A stretch of 64,000 nt of DNA, taken from assembly GCF_000471905.2 (NCBI RefSeq), contig NW_006495906.1, forward strand, positions 2,257,893 through 2,321,892, read 5' to 3'. How positions within the stretch are numbered: position 1 is the stretch's first letter; every line of letters starts with the position of its first letter. The DNA is from Amborella trichopoda. Lineage: Eukaryota; Streptophyta; Magnoliopsida; Amborellales; Amborellaceae. Below the pieces are notes generated by a model. The model did not search any database. It saw only the letters and a program-made list of their open reading frames with translations, and was not told the DNA's origin. Positions 44,406 to 57,190 of the stretch are shown here, in pieces. The position numbers were made by a program, and so were the translations under genes.

Positions 44406-47400
44406 AGTCACAACCCCACCCGCTGACCCCCTACTATCTTAAGCTGGAGGGTGATAGAGTGTGAGATCGCGACCAGAGGTCACGTACGTCACTCAAGTGG
44501 GAGTGGCACCAACACGTGTTATAATTACGGAATCAAAGCAACCACGAGAGAAAGCACAAACTCCCACAATAAACAACAACAAATGCTGAATAAATTAAAA
44601 CCATTCATATCCAAGGCACCAAAGCCTATTAACAAAATTTCAAAGCTTCACAAACAGCATAGTACGGCCGACAACCAGTTGACTCCTATAAAAACAAGGA
44701 GATCTTCTAGTCTAGCATGAGCCTTTAGTCCACTAAACATGATCACGGCTCGCCTGTCTTCGACCTCAGCTGCTAATCTATAAGGGTGGAAGCAAAAGAA
44801 AGAGCTAAAAACCCCAGTAAGTCGATCACTGTATCAAGCTTCCCTACCTATGAATATTATCACACTTCACAAATCAAGGTTCTAAGCCATGCTCTTCAAA
44901 CAGGAGTCATGCATCACAATTATGTCACAATTATAGGATGATGCTTTTCATGGTAGAGAAGGCACAATATAAGATGTAAGATATATATACATAAGCAATC
45001 TATCTGATTTCGACATATCCATACAAACAAGAGAGCATAACCAAATAAACATACACACCCACTCTCTAACCCTATTCATCAGACCAAACACTTATCTCAG
45101 ATCAGTCAAATAACTTAGTTAATCATATATCTCAGATCAATCGCACATCTAAAGTAATCACATAACAGTCACAGTATCACAATATCTAACTATCAAAGGG
45201 CGATCCATTGCATAACACCCATATAGATCTAGGGGGGCAAACACTCCCAAATATTAACATTCACATCCTGACTCTCATCCTATCATTGGGAGTTAGGGAA
45301 GATCTTAGCTATCAGCACCATCATTCACACAATAGGTTCCCTTTCACATATCACATAAGCAGCATGGTACCATCATTCACACAGTAGGTACCCATTCACA
45401 TAACACATAAGCAGTACGGTACCATGATTCACACAGTAGGTACTAATCCCGATAACACATAAGCTACACGGTACCATCATTTACACAGTAGGTACCCATT
45501 TACATAACACACAAGGAGAACGGTACCATTAGTCACATAGTAGGTACCCATTCACATAACACATAAGCTGTACCATACCGTGAATAACACAGTAGGTACC
45601 AATTCACATAACACATAAGTAGCATGGTACCATCATTCACATAATTGGTACCCATTCACGTAACACATAAGCAGCACAGTACCATCATTAGGATGATATC
45701 AGTATCTCATCATGATAGCTGCACTATGACATTTTTGTAGTGGCACATCACAGTCTAACAGTATCAGATTCACAAAATAATGGTGTGCATATCACAGAAT
45801 AACAATGTTCATATTACAGAATGAGTGTTTAGTGACATCTGGCTGTAAATAGGGCCATAACTTTTGATTCGTTTTGAATTTGAAGACGGTTCCAAAACAA
45901 ATTTTACATTAGACACACCTATCTTTCAATTTGGGGTATCTTGAAAACAAGTGGACCTTGTTTGGGTCCTCAAAAGAGAAAAAGAAGGAAGATATTTTAT
46001 CTAAAATCTACTGTGCAGTGAAGGCAGTGACATGTCTTTAACATTATGTCATAACTCACAATCAAGAAGAAATTCATAAAAGTTCTCAGCATGTGAATTT
46101 AAGCTTACTTTTGAGCCATTCAAATGATAGTAGTTTGGAAGAAAATGGAGTCCTTTTTGTTAAGCAAAATCCGTGGCGACAGAGGCATCAATTCTGGGTT
46201 TTATAAAAGTTGTCCACAGTGACATATTGTTATAATTAATCATATAACTCTCAAATTCGGGAGAATTTGGAAAATTGCTAAACATATGATCTCAAGCTTG
46301 CTCAAAGGTTTTTCAAACGGCTTTGGTTTGGAAGAAAACTGACCTTATTTGTTTTGTCAAAACCTTTGACATCAGATACATCAGTTCTGTGTTTTTATCA
46401 AAACTATCTACAATGATCTACTAGCATGTTTCGAACTATAACTTTACTTAAAAAAAGAATCAGAAATAGATTTAAATAAAAACATTAAAATTGACTCAGA
46501 AATATTTCCAATTGTAGTGATTTTGTGTCATTTGGGCTTCAATTTCTTAGTTAAACTCTCAGTACAACAGAAGTAACATTCCTGGAAATTGTCACAGTCT
46601 GCTAACGGTGACATACATGCATAAATGAGCCATATCTTCCAAACTATCAAGCATTGCAACTAGTCATAAACACCAAACCTAAAGTAGACTCATAGACCTT
46701 TTGTATGGTGGTTATTTGAGGCCAATTGGATATAATTTTCTTAGTGAAAGTCTCATCACAAAAGCATGTAAATTCCTTGAAAAATCACAGTACCATCCTG
46801 ACACATTCCAAAGACTATCTCATAACTTCAAATCCATGCAACATAACAACATGAAACCTTTTCTATCTTAAACTAAGATCACACAAACATCATTCCACAG
46901 AATTTCAGGCTCCACAAGAGTAATAACAGTGCTCAACTTATCAAACAAGAAGACCTAATTGTTGGAAAAATAGAACACAAACATGCATGCTTAACTTCAA
47001 GCCTAGTCCATGCTTTATTCATGCTTAATTCATAGAAATTCATACTTAAATCTCATACTTTCATACATAAGAATCATACTTCATGTTATGGACACACAAT
47101 AGCATGGTCTACTTACCTTGTGCTCCAATGGTGATCCCAACTCCTTCACACAACCACTTCCCCAATCTTCTCCCACAAGTCTCAAACGGGCAGGAATTCC
47201 TAAGGGCTCAAATGGGGAAAACATGGGGAAGAGAGAGAGATGAGAGCAGGGTGGTTAAATGGATAGTGAGAGAAGGGGAGGAGAGGTGGCAACCTGCAAT
47301 GGACAAGTGGTGGTAGCATGGGACAAGTGGCATCACACAAGTAACAAGTGGTATGCAAGAGGAGAGAGAGAAGGGCAAGCATGGGGGTCAAGCATCATTG

Positions 47401-47979
47401 TGGGTAGAGCAAGCCTTTTCCACTTGGCACACAAGGGGAGAGAGAAGAAACATGAGAGAGAAGAATCTTTTGAGACTACTATACACCACCTACGTGTGGC
47501 CATGTGCTCCTCAACCCGTGCCTTTAACGTGCGCGGCGATAGCCTCATATGCACGCTACAGTACTCTCTTACGCGTGCAGCAATACTCCTTCATCTTCAC
47601 ACTCGGCATTGGCCCAGGCGGCATTACTCCAAACGGCGATGCTCCACACAGCGATGTTCCTCACGGCACTACACTCGTGGCACTACCTTTTATGCTTGCG
47701 GTGATGCTTTCATTCAGACGTGACGATACCAGTTTATGCACGACATTACCTCATCACTTTATTGCTGATACTACCGCTCTTTCTTCACGGCCAACGCTGG
47801 TTGTCTCCCTTCAGAATCGGTGCTAGGCTCCTTTCTTAGACGGTACTAAGCCTCTTTCACAAACGCCACCAGGCCCATTTTTAAGCATGGTGATAGCCTT
47901 CTTCCTTTGCGCCTAGCGTGGGCTTCCTCCTACCTTCTACCGTGAGTGTCTTAAGTCCCGAAAAATCGGGGTCCTTACA
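44406..47979 (-). repeat. 3.57-kb LTR of gag-only element
   Basis: Starts 'tgtaaggaccccgattttt' (minus, at 47,979) after a polypurine tract and ends before the PBS. It acts both as 3' LTR of unit 1 and 5' LTR of unit 2. It contains a 'cggcgatg' minisatellite (47,530-47,900), a purine/pyrimidine tract around 47,230-47,470, long AT-rich stretches and the 52-bp array at 45,310-45,700. No gene was found in it; open frames at 47,083-47,826 are repeat-driven. Confidence 0.85.
45310..45700 (-). repeat. 52-bp tandem array (inverted), LTR of unit 2
   Basis: About seven units of 'ggtaccatcattcacacag' plus 'taggtacccattcacataac', the reverse complement of the array at 33,655-34,060. Confidence 0.9.
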
Positions 47980-47997
47980 TCATTCCCTCCTTAAAAA
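47980..47997 (-). other. Polypurine tract (unit 1)
   Basis: Minus strand 'tttttaaggagggaatga' immediately before the LTR start. It shows that the internal region 47,980-50,277 and this LTR belong to one element. Confidence 0.8.
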
Positions 47998-48389
47998 GGA
48001 TTTTGTACCCAAAATATTACATATGAAATCCAACAACCGGGGGAAAACACCCACACATCCAGTACTTGCTCATCCAACTATCTATAGTCTTATCCTCAAC
48101 ATTACATCGTGTATACTTCACATTTCACACACAGTGTCATGCATTAACCATTCAAATGCCTTAGAATTTCACACATTCCATCAATCCATTTAACCATCGC
48201 TACCAAGTTGACACGCACACAAACATAGGTCAAGCCATTCAACTCTATGCAATTTCATCAGTTCAGCCACTACCAGCTGGCGATCAGTGTCATTATGTAA
48301 ATAATGTCTGGCAATACTCATAGTGTGACACCTTACATGCATCAATCATAAAATACACTTAAAACACACATCACATAATCACAACCACA

Positions 48390-48905
48390 AAACTAGGCCC
48401 TGCAATAAGCCCAAAGCAGGCGCCTATCATAAGGCCAGACCCTGCCACAAGCTCCGAGCAGGATTTCTATTAATATTAGTCACAAAGATAGGCCCAATAG
48501 TACGCTCAAAGTAGGCACCTAAATAACGCAAAGTCAGGCCCTGCAATACGCTCAAAGCAGGCACCTAACTATCACATGGTCAGGCCCTACAATACGAGCA
48601 AAGTAAGCACCTAAAAGATCACAAAGTCAAGCCCTGCAATATGTTCAAAGTCGGCACCTAACTATCACAAGGTCAGGCCGTATAATACGCTCAAAGTTGG
48701 GACCTAACAAATCACAAAGCCAGACCCTGCAATGCACTCAAAGAAGGCACCTAACTCTCACAAGGTCAGGCCCTGCAATTTGTTCAAAGTAGGCACCTAA
48801 CAAATTCACAAAGTCAGGCCCTGTAATGCACTCAAAGTAGGCACCAAACTATCACAAAGTTAGGCCCTACAATATTCTCGAAGTAGGCACCTAACAAATC
48901 ACAAT
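48390..48905 (-). repeat. 46-bp tandem array in place of pol (unit 1)
   Basis: About eleven units of the same repeat as 41,880-43,030, including the alternating 'aaatcacaaagt'/'tatcacaaggt' endings. The array is less than half the length of that in unit 2, so copy number varies between sister elements. Confidence 0.88.
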
Positions 48906-49171
48906 CGCAATATCAACTAGGGTCATGCAGTATACTTAAAGCATGCTCAAGAAACCTCGTAGCACACGCTACAATCATACCATGTTTCAGATAGTTGTCA
49001 TGCAAAAGGATATCTAAGGATCCCCCAAATCAGTTGCACACAATGCAAACACAATTAAGCAGTAAAGGTCAAAGTTCTCCTAGATATGCCAAAATATGAT
49101 ACCACATTAATAGTGAGATGAAACAAGGTCTAACAAAACATTAAACTCTACATTCCAATTAAAACACACTT

Positions 49172-50166
49172 CTATTTGCCCGAAGTCGAGGGTTTAGCTC
49201 CTTCCCTGATGAGTGCATAGGCTCGACCCTCAGTCTTGGGTTTGGGTTCATCCTTCAATGTCGAGTATTGTCTAATCAGGTGGCCTGACTTGCCACAATT
49301 GTAACATGTCCTGGTCTTCAGCCAGCACTCAAGAGATGCGTGGCCCTGCATCCTACAAGAGGTGCAATACACGAGCTGGCTCTACTTGACGTCGCCCTGA
49401 GAGTTATTTTGGGCCTTGCCATTCCTTCGACCTTCCTTTTCTCATGGACCCCCAGTGGGTTGAGGCCCTATCCTTAGCTTCTATTTACTTATTCAATATT
49501 CATCACAGTCCTTTTCCACGCTCCTAGCCAAGTCCACCAATTGAGAGAAGGCCTTAAGATTGGCCAACAAAACTTTCCCTCTAATATCGGGCTGCAAACC
49601 TCTCTCAAACATGCTTTCCTTCCTAGCCTCCGTATTGATGATATGCGGCGCGTATCTGGATAACTCTGAAAAATCGGCCACATACTGATCACCGGTTAGA
49701 TTCCCTTGTTGTAACTCTATGAATTCCACCTCCTTTTCCTTTATTGATTTCGAGAAATATTTCTCATTGAAGGCCTCGTAAAATCCTTCCCAAGTAGTTA
49801 CTACCTCATTTTCTTCCCAGGCCTGCTGAACTGAACGCTACCAATGTTTGGCGCCCCTTCTAACATGAACGAACCTAGTTTCAACTTCTGCTCATCAGAG
49901 AAATGTGTGATTCTAAAAATCATTTTCACTTGTATTATCCATCTCTCTATTTTCTCCACATTTCCCTGCCCAAAGAAAGTTGGAGGTGCCATCCTCGTAA
50001 ACCTCTCTACAAGGTTACTATCATACTGTCCTGGGGTAGGAGTAGATAGGGCTGGCATTGGTTCCTTCATCATCCGTGTCATGGCCCCTAAGGTCCTGAC
50101 AAACTCACCGAGGGCCTCGGTGTTTTCATTACTATAACTTGCATTATTATCCCGCATCCTAGGCAT
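49172..50166 (-). pseudogene. Gag of non-autonomous Tekay, unit 1
   Basis: Same protein as 43,296-44,294, more decayed. Start ATG at 50,166 ('MPRMRDNNASYSNENTEAL'). The Gag core includes 'VERFTRMAPPTFFGQGNVEK'. A frame break lies near 49,800, then 'VEFIELQQGNLT' continues. The first knuckle 'CTSCRMQGHASLEC' is intact; the second, 'CYNCGKSGHLIRQY', has lost its last Cys. The stop TAG at 49,172 is at the same place as in unit 2, directly after 'STSGK'. Function would be capsid formation and RNA packaging, with all enzymes supplied in trans. Confidence 0.82.
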
Positions 50167-50261
50167 CTTCAACCTATGACACCAGCACTCGGTTACTAAT
50201 CTACCCAAAACTATTCTAAAGACACTTCTAAACTCATTAAGCCAAGAATCCTATCCTGCCT

Positions 50262-50273
50262 ACTCAGATACAA
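50262..50273 (-). other. tRNA-Met-type PBS (unit 1), degenerate
   Basis: Minus strand 'ttgtatctgagt', four bases ('gtta') after the LTR end at 50,278. Three positions are changed from the standard PBS. Confidence 0.7.
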
Positions 50274-50277
50274 TAAC

Positions 50278-53200
50278 TGTCACGACCCCACCCCTTGAAC
50301 CCCTACCGTCTTAAACCGGAGGGCGATAGAGTTCGAGATTACGATAGGAGGTCGCGTACATCACTCAAGTGGGAGTGGCATCAACATGTGTCATAGTTGC
50401 ATAATCAAAGCAACCATAAGAAAAAGCACAAACTCCCACATGAAACAACAACAAAAGCTGAACAAATTAAAACAATTCATATCCATCTACATTCTCCAAA
50501 AGTCATAACTACAATAGCCAGAGTATTGTAATTCATCTAAGGCATCAAAGCCTATTAAAAAAATTTCAAAGCTTCACAAAGAACACAGTACGGTCGATGA
50601 CCAGCTGACACATACAAAACCAATGAGATCTTCTAGTCTAATGTGGGCCTTCAGTCCACCAAATACGAAGACCGCCGCTTGGCTTTAACCTGTAGTTACG
50701 AATAAATAAAGGTGGAAGCAAAGGAATGAGATAAAAAGCCCAGTAAGTAGATCACTGTGTCATGCTTCCTTGCCCATGAATATTATCCTACATCATAAAT
50801 CAAGGTTCTAAGCCATGCTCATAAACAGGAGTCATGCATCACAATTATGTCACAATTATAGGATGGTGCTTTTCATGGTAGAGCAGGCACACTATAAGAT
50901 GTAAGATATATATACACAAGCAATCTATCAGATTTCCATATATCCACACAAACAAAAGAGCATAACCAAACCAACAGACACAACCCACTCTCTAGCCCTA
51001 ATCATCAGGCCGAACACTTATCGCAGATCATTCACATAACTTAGTTAATCATATATCTCTGGTCAATCTCACATCTCAAGTAATCACATAACAGTCATAG
51101 TATCATATTATCTAGCTACCAAAGGGGATCCACTGTGTAGCACCCATATAGATCTGAGGGGGAAAATACTTCCAAATATTCACATTCACATCTTGACTCC
51201 CGTCCTATCATTGGGAGTTAGGGAAAGATCTTAGCTGCTAGCACCATCATTCACACAGTAGGTGCCCATCAGCGTATTACATAAGTAGCACGGTACCATC
51301 ATTCACACAGTAGGTGCCCATTCACATAACACATAAGCAACATAGAACCATCATTCATACAGTAGGTACCCATTCACATAACACATAAGAAGCACGGTAC
51401 CATCATTCACACCGTAGGTACCCATTCATATAGCACATAGGTAGAATGATACCATCATTCACACAGTAGGTACCCATTCACATAACACATAAACAACACC
51501 GTACCATCATTCACACAGTAGGTATTCATTCACATAACACATAAGAAGCACGGTACCATCATTCACACAGTAGGTACCCATAACACATAAGCAGCACGAT
51601 ACCATCATTCACACAGTAGGTACCCATAACACATAAGCAGCACGATACCATCGTTAGGACGATATCAGTATCTCATCATGATACAAGAAAAATGACATTT
51701 TGGTAGTGGCACATCACATTTTAACAGTATCAGATTCACAAAATAATGGCTTCCATATGAAAGATTAATAGTGTTCATTTCACAGAATGAGTATTACAGC
51801 TACAATTCAAGACGTGACATCTGGTCATAAATAGGGCCCTAACTTTTGATTCTTATGAATTTGAAGATAGTTCCCTAACCAATTTTACACGAGACACCTC
51901 ACTTTCAAATCGGGGTATTTTGAAAACAATTGGGCCCTGTTTGGCTTCTCAAAAGTTCAAAAGAATGAAGATATTTTATCTGAATTCTGTTGTATTGTGA
52001 AGGTAGTGACATGTCTTTAAAATTTACTTCATAACTCACAATCAAGAAGAAATTCAAAAACTTTCTCAACATGTGAATTTAAGCTTACTTATGAACCATT
52101 CAAATGGCACTGTTTTGGAAGAAAATGCACTCCTTTTTGTTAGTCAAAATCTGTGGCGATAGAGGCATAAATTCTGAGTTTTATAAAAGCTTACCACAGT
52201 GACATATTGTTATAATTAATCATAGAACTCTCAAATTAAGGAGAATTTTGGAAAGTTCTAAACATGTGATTTCAAGCTTGCTAACAAATGTTTCAAATAG
52301 CAGTGATTTGGCAGAAAACGGACCCTATTTGGTTGGTCAAAACCCTTGACATCAGAGACACAAGTTTTGTGTTTTTAGCAAAACTGTCTACAATGATCTA
52401 CTAGCATATTACGAAGTGTAACTTTACTTAAATAAAGAATCAGAGCAAGATGTAAACATGAACATTAATATAGACCCAGAAATATTTCCAATGGTAGTAA
52501 TTTTGTGGCATTTGGGCTTCAATTTCTTAGTCAAACTCTCAGTATAATAGAACATTCACAGAAATTATCACAGTCTGCTAACATTGACATACATGCATAA
52601 ACGAGCCATATCTTCCAGAATATCAAGAATTTCAGCTAGTCTTAAACACAAAACTTAAAGTAGATTCATAGATCTTTCATATGGTGGTGATTTGAGGCCA
52701 GTTGTATATCATTTTCATAGTCAATATCGCATCCCAAAAGCATGTAAAATCCTTAGAAAATCACAGTACAAACATGGCACATTCCAAAAACTATCCCATA
52801 ACTTTAAATCCATGCAAGATAACAATATGAAATCCTTTCTGTCTTAAACTAGGCTCACACAAGCATCATTCCACAAAATTTCAAGATCCACAAGAGTAAT
52901 AACAGTGCCCAACTTATCATACATCGGAAAAATAGAACACAAATATACATGCTTAACTTCAAGCCTAATTCATGCTTTATTCATGCTTAATTTATAGAAA
53001 TTTATACTTAAATCTCATACTTTCATACATAAAAATCATACTTCCTATTATGGACACACAATAGCATGGTCTGCTTACCTGGTGCTCCAATGGTGTTCCC
53101 AACTAATTCATACAGCCACTTCCTCAAGTTTCTGCCATTGGGCTCAAAGGGGCTGGAATTCCTAAGGGTTCAAAGGGGGAAAACATGGGGAAGAGAGAGA

Positions 53201-53808
53201 GATGAGAGCTGGGGTGCTTAAATAGACAGTGAGAGAAGGGGAGGAAAGGTGGCAACATGCAATGGACAAGTGGTGACAGCATGGGACAAGTGGCCTCACA
53301 CAATTAAGAAGTGGTATGTAAGAGGAGAGAGGGAAGGCAAGTATAGGGGAAAAGCATCATTGTGGGTACAACAAGCCTTTCCCACTTGGCACACAGGGGG
53401 TTCAACGCACGTGGCAATTGCCTCTTATGCGAGTGGCAATAGTCCTTCTTCATGCTAGGCATTAGCCCAAGCGGCGTTACTCCAAACGACGATGCTCCAC
53501 ATGGCGATGTTCCTCACGACGCTACACTCACAGCACCACCTCTTACGCTCACGACGATATTTCCATTGGCGCATGGCGATACCAATTTATGCACGGCATT
53601 ATCCCATCATTCCACAACCGGCGCTACCACTCTTTCTTCACAGCCAGTGCTGGCACCTCTCCCTTAACAGCCGATGCTAGGCTCTTTTCACAGAAGGCAC
53701 TATGCCTCTTTCACCAACGGCGCTGGGCCCCTTTTCACATGCGGAGAAAGCCTTCTTCCTTAGAGTCGGGCGTGGGCTTCATCCTCTCTACTGCGGTGAG
53801 TGTCTAAG
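50278..53808 (-). repeat. LTR of gag-only element, unit 1
   Basis: Collinear with 44,406-47,979 over nearly all its length, 3.53 kb. The 52-bp array lies at 51,240-51,660, and the TATA-like 'ctatttaagc' (minus) is near 53,216-53,225. The 'cggcgatg' minisatellite is at 53,400-53,760. The first roughly 33 bp of U3 are missing at the 53,808 junction. Confidence 0.85.
51240..51660 (-). repeat. 52-bp tandem array (inverted), LTR of unit 1
   Basis: About eight units. The last units (51,560-51,650) lack the 'ttcacat' segment, giving shortened repeats of about 46 bp. Confidence 0.9.
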
Positions 53809-53810
53809 CG

Positions 53811-55660
53811 TATGCAGCATGGACCGTGGTTGTGCAGATTAAGGTCATGCAGCACGGACCATGCTATGCAGTCGAAGGCAATGCAGCACAAAACATGGTT
53901 GTGTAGTTTAAGGTCATGTAGTGTGAGCTGATGCTGTGCAATTTAAGCACAAGCAGTGCGAACCATGGTTGTATAGTTTAAGGTCACACAGTGTAGACCA
54001 TGGCTGTGCAGTTGAAGGTCATGCAGTGTGAACCATCGTTGTGCAGTTTAAGGTCATGCAGTGCAAACCATGGCTATATAGTATAAGGTCATGCAGTACA
54101 GACAAAGGCTGTGAAGTTTAAGGTCATGCAGTGCAGACCATGACTGTGCAGTTTAAGGTCACGCAGTGGGGACCATGGCTGTGCAGTTTATGGTCAAGCG
54201 GTGCAGACCATGGCTACGCAGTTTAAAGTCATGCAGCACAGACCATGGCTGTGCATCTTAAGGTCATGCCGCGAGGACCATAGTTGTGAAGTTTAAGTTC
54301 ATGTAGTGAGGATCAAGGTTGTGCAGTTTGAGGTCAAGCAAAGTTGACCATGCCTGTTTTGTTTAAGGTCATGCAGTGCGGACCATGGCTATGCAGTTTA
54401 AGTTCATGCAGTACGGACCATGATTATGCAGTTTAAGCTCATGCAGTGCAGACCATGGATGTGCAATTTTAGGTCATGCAGTGTAGACCAAGGCGATGCA
54501 GTTGAAGTTTAAGGTCATGTAGTGCTGACCATGGCTTTACAATTTAAGGTCATGCAGTACTGACCATGGCTGTAGAGTTTAACGTCATGCAGTGCGAACC
54601 ATAGCTGTGCAGTTTAAGGTCGTGTAGGGCGGACCATGGATATGTAGTTTAAAACCATGCAGCACCGACCATGGCTGTGTAGTTTAAGGTCATGCAGTAT
54701 GAACCATGGCTGTGCAGTATAAGGTCATGCTATGCGGACCATGGTTGTGAAGTTTAAGGTCTTGCAGTGCGAACCGTGGCTTTGCAGTTTAAATTCAAAC
54801 AGTGCAGACCATAGCTATGCAGTTTGAGGTCCTGCAGTGCCAACCATGGCTGTGTAGTTTAAGGCCATGTAATGCGGACAATGGCTGTGTAGTTTATGGT
54901 CATGCAGTGCAGACCATGGCTGTGCAGTTTCAGGTAAAGTAGTGCGGACCAAGGCTGTGCAGTTTAAGGTCATGAAGTGTGGATAAAAGCTGTGTAGTTT
55001 AAGGTCATGTAGTGCGGACCATGAATGTGCAATTGAAGGTCATGCAGTGCAAACCAAGGCTGTGCAGTTTATGATCACGAAGTGTAGACCATGGCTCTGG
55101 CGATTAAGGTCATGCAGTGCAAACCGTGGCTATGAAGTTTAAGGTCATGCATTGGGGATAAAGGCTATGCAGTTTAAGGTCATGCAACATGGACCATGGC
55201 CTTGCAGTTTAAGGTCATGTAGTGCGGACCAAGGCTGTGTAGTTTTAGGTCATGCAGTATGGACAATGGCTATGCTGTTTAAATCCATGCAGCACGGATC
55301 ATGGCTATGCAGTTTAAGGTCATGTAATGTAGACCATGGCTATGCAGTTTATGGTGATGTAGTGTGAGCCATGGCTGTGCCATTTAAGGTCATGTAGTGT
55401 AAGTTTATGGTCATGTAGTGTGGAAGGTCACACAGCACTGACCATGGCTGTAGAGTTTAAGTTCATGTAGTGCTGACAAGGGCTGTGCCATTTCAGGTCA
55501 TGCAGTGTTGACCTTAATTGTGCAGTTTAAGGTCATAGTGTGCAGACCATGGCTGTGCAGTTTAAGGTCATGCAGTGCAGACCAAGGCTACGTAGTTTAA
55601 GGTCATGCAGCACAAGCCATGGCTGTGCAAGTTAAGGTCATGCAATGCGGACCATGGCTG
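53811..55660 (+). repeat. 35-bp tandem array (copy 2)
   Basis: Roughly fifty units of 'ggtcatgcagtgcggaccat' plus 'ggctgtgcagtttaa' (35 bp), one base shorter than in copy 1, so reading frames are not kept. It is followed by a spacer with 'gcgactccatggggaa' near 55,669, also found near 17,167 in copy 1. Confidence 0.9.
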
Positions 55661-55849
55661 GTGAAGGAATGCGACTCCATGGGGAACAGAGCCATCACCG
55701 GAAACTGGACTCCTTGAGTAGTGAGACTGTGTTGTAGGGAATGAATTTCCTGAGGCGACAGAACAATTGTCCAGATGGGAGTGTCGTGGGGTGGTCACGA
55801 CACTAAGTGTTGGATGGCGCTCGCAACATTAGACCTAGATGCTGCGTGC

Positions 55850-56020
55850 ATGGCAATAGGCCCCTTGATGAGGCGCACAGTGATAACCTTTTGATGAGGC
55901 GCTCGGCGCAACTTCGTTGACCAAGGGCATGGCGATGGCTTCCTTGATGAAGGGCACGGCGACGACATCTTTGACAAAGGGCACGGGGACGACTTGTTTG
56001 ATGAAGGGCGCAACGATATC
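55850..56020 (+). repeat. GC-rich minisatellite upstream of antisense promoter (copy 2)
   Basis: Five or six units of about 30 bp such as 'gatgaagggcacggcgacg', the counterpart of 17,270-17,570. Confidence 0.6.
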
Positions 56021-56131
56021 CTTTTCAAATCATGGACTTGACCCACCCCGACCTGATCTTATTACCGTCAGGAGCTGGGGATTAAAGCATCATTTTTGAT
56101 TTGTCAAGGGCCAGTTTGTGGCACAGCTGAG

Positions 56132-56140
56132 TATAAAAGG
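56132..56140 (+). promoter_or_regulatory. Internal antisense promoter (copy 2)
   Basis: 'tataaaagg' in the block conserved with 17,671. The ORF it would serve is absent here, yet the box and about 1 kb of leader are still recognisable. Confidence 0.6.
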
Positions 56141-57190
56141 GGGATAACCCCATTCTACTATGTACCAAAGGGTAAAACAGTTAAAGAGTTTCTAGAGAGT
56201 GAGAGAGCCTGAGCCTTTGGCAAGAGACTTTCGACGAGAGTTTTCCGGCTAAAGTTTGCAGCAGACAGGTTTTCAGGAGTTTTTCAGGCGAGCTTGAGTA
56301 GGTCATGAGCTTCGTACTGTGCTTTGAGAGAGTGTCAAGGCTTTCTGAGGGGGAAACAGGGCTTCTTTGAACCTTAGTAAGATTTACAATGGTGCTTCTG
56401 CCGGGGTTTCGGGTATTCTTCCGATAGTCCTGTGGCTGGAGGGAAGGTTGCAGAGACGTCAGGGGAGCTGATGGTCCTCTGGTTTCTGGAAGAGAAGAAG
56501 GAGGACCAGCAGTGGGCTCACTCAAAACTTAGTGGAATTTCGCTGAGTTCGTGGCAAGCAACTGAAGTGCAAAAATAGGTAGAAGGGAGACCCGCAGGGC
56601 CATAGGGAGACATTCTACAGATTTCAGTAGTTTTTTTATTTTCCCGGCTATTGGTAAGGGAAAAGAACAGAGTCAGAGGGGGTTCCCGACTGATGGAGAG
56701 GTTTTTCTGTCTTGGAGAGGCAACACCGGTTGGGGAAAGAACAGGGTTAGGCCGGGATTTTCGACGGGTGGAGGATTTATTCCGACCAAACCCGAAGGGT
56801 TGTGGGGAAGGAGAAAGGTCGTGAGAATGTGGACCGTCGGCGAGGAACGATGGCTGGGGAAACCGAAGGGCATGGGAGTCAATGTCCCCCGAAAATTTGG
56901 AATAGTGGGAACCGGGGCACCTCAACGGCATGGATGATATTATGTCGCAAGTAGAGTTGCCTTCATGTGTCTCTAGGTCACACGCGGTGATAGCCATGCT
57001 AAGGAGCATGCCGCTCACGACAATGGTCTCGTGCGGCGTTGACTTGCCCGTGGTGATGGTTGAATGCTGCATTATGTTACGCACGACAATGGCTGCACAC
57101 GGTGTTCAGTCACAAGTGGCGATGATCTCGCACGGCATTGAGTTGCGTGGGGCATTGAGCATGGACGGGGATGCCTAGTGGGGCCCAAGA
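56141..57190 (+). other. Antisense leader (copy 2)
   Basis: Homologous to 17,683-18,721, ending in a 'cggcg'/'gtgatg' minisatellite (56,990-57,170). Open frames on both strands have no domain. Confidence 0.5.

Larger units (their letters stand above)
41460..47979 (-). mobile_element. Gag-only Tekay relative, unit 2 (LTR plus internal)
   Basis: Minus strand: LTR (47,979-44,406), PBS, gag (44,294-43,296), then about 1.8 kb without coding sequence dominated by a 46-bp array. It reaches the block that precedes the polypurine tract ('gaaatgcaacaaccggggg' at 41,487) and is then cut at 41,460, so its own 3' LTR is missing. No protease, RT or integrase motif is present. The internal region is only about 2.9 kb. 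It shares gag and the 52-bp LTR repeat with the autonomous Tekay at 35-41 kb, which would be a plausible helper type. Confidence 0.8.
47980..53808 (-). mobile_element. Gag-only Tekay relative, unit 1
   Basis: Minus strand: LTR (53,808-50,278, lacking its first roughly 33 bp), PBS, gag (50,166-49,172), a 46-bp array, and a polypurine tract joined to the next LTR. The internal region is only 2.3 kb and has no pol. With unit 2 it forms LTR-gag-LTR-gag in direct tandem, a product expected from unequal recombination. The upstream end at 53,808 is fused to the 35-bp array of Tat copy 2. Confidence 0.8.

Noticed and set aside
47083..47826. Overlapping open frames in the LTR (up to 157 codons)
   Set aside because: Not kept at 53.0-53.8 kb in the sister LTR; no domain.
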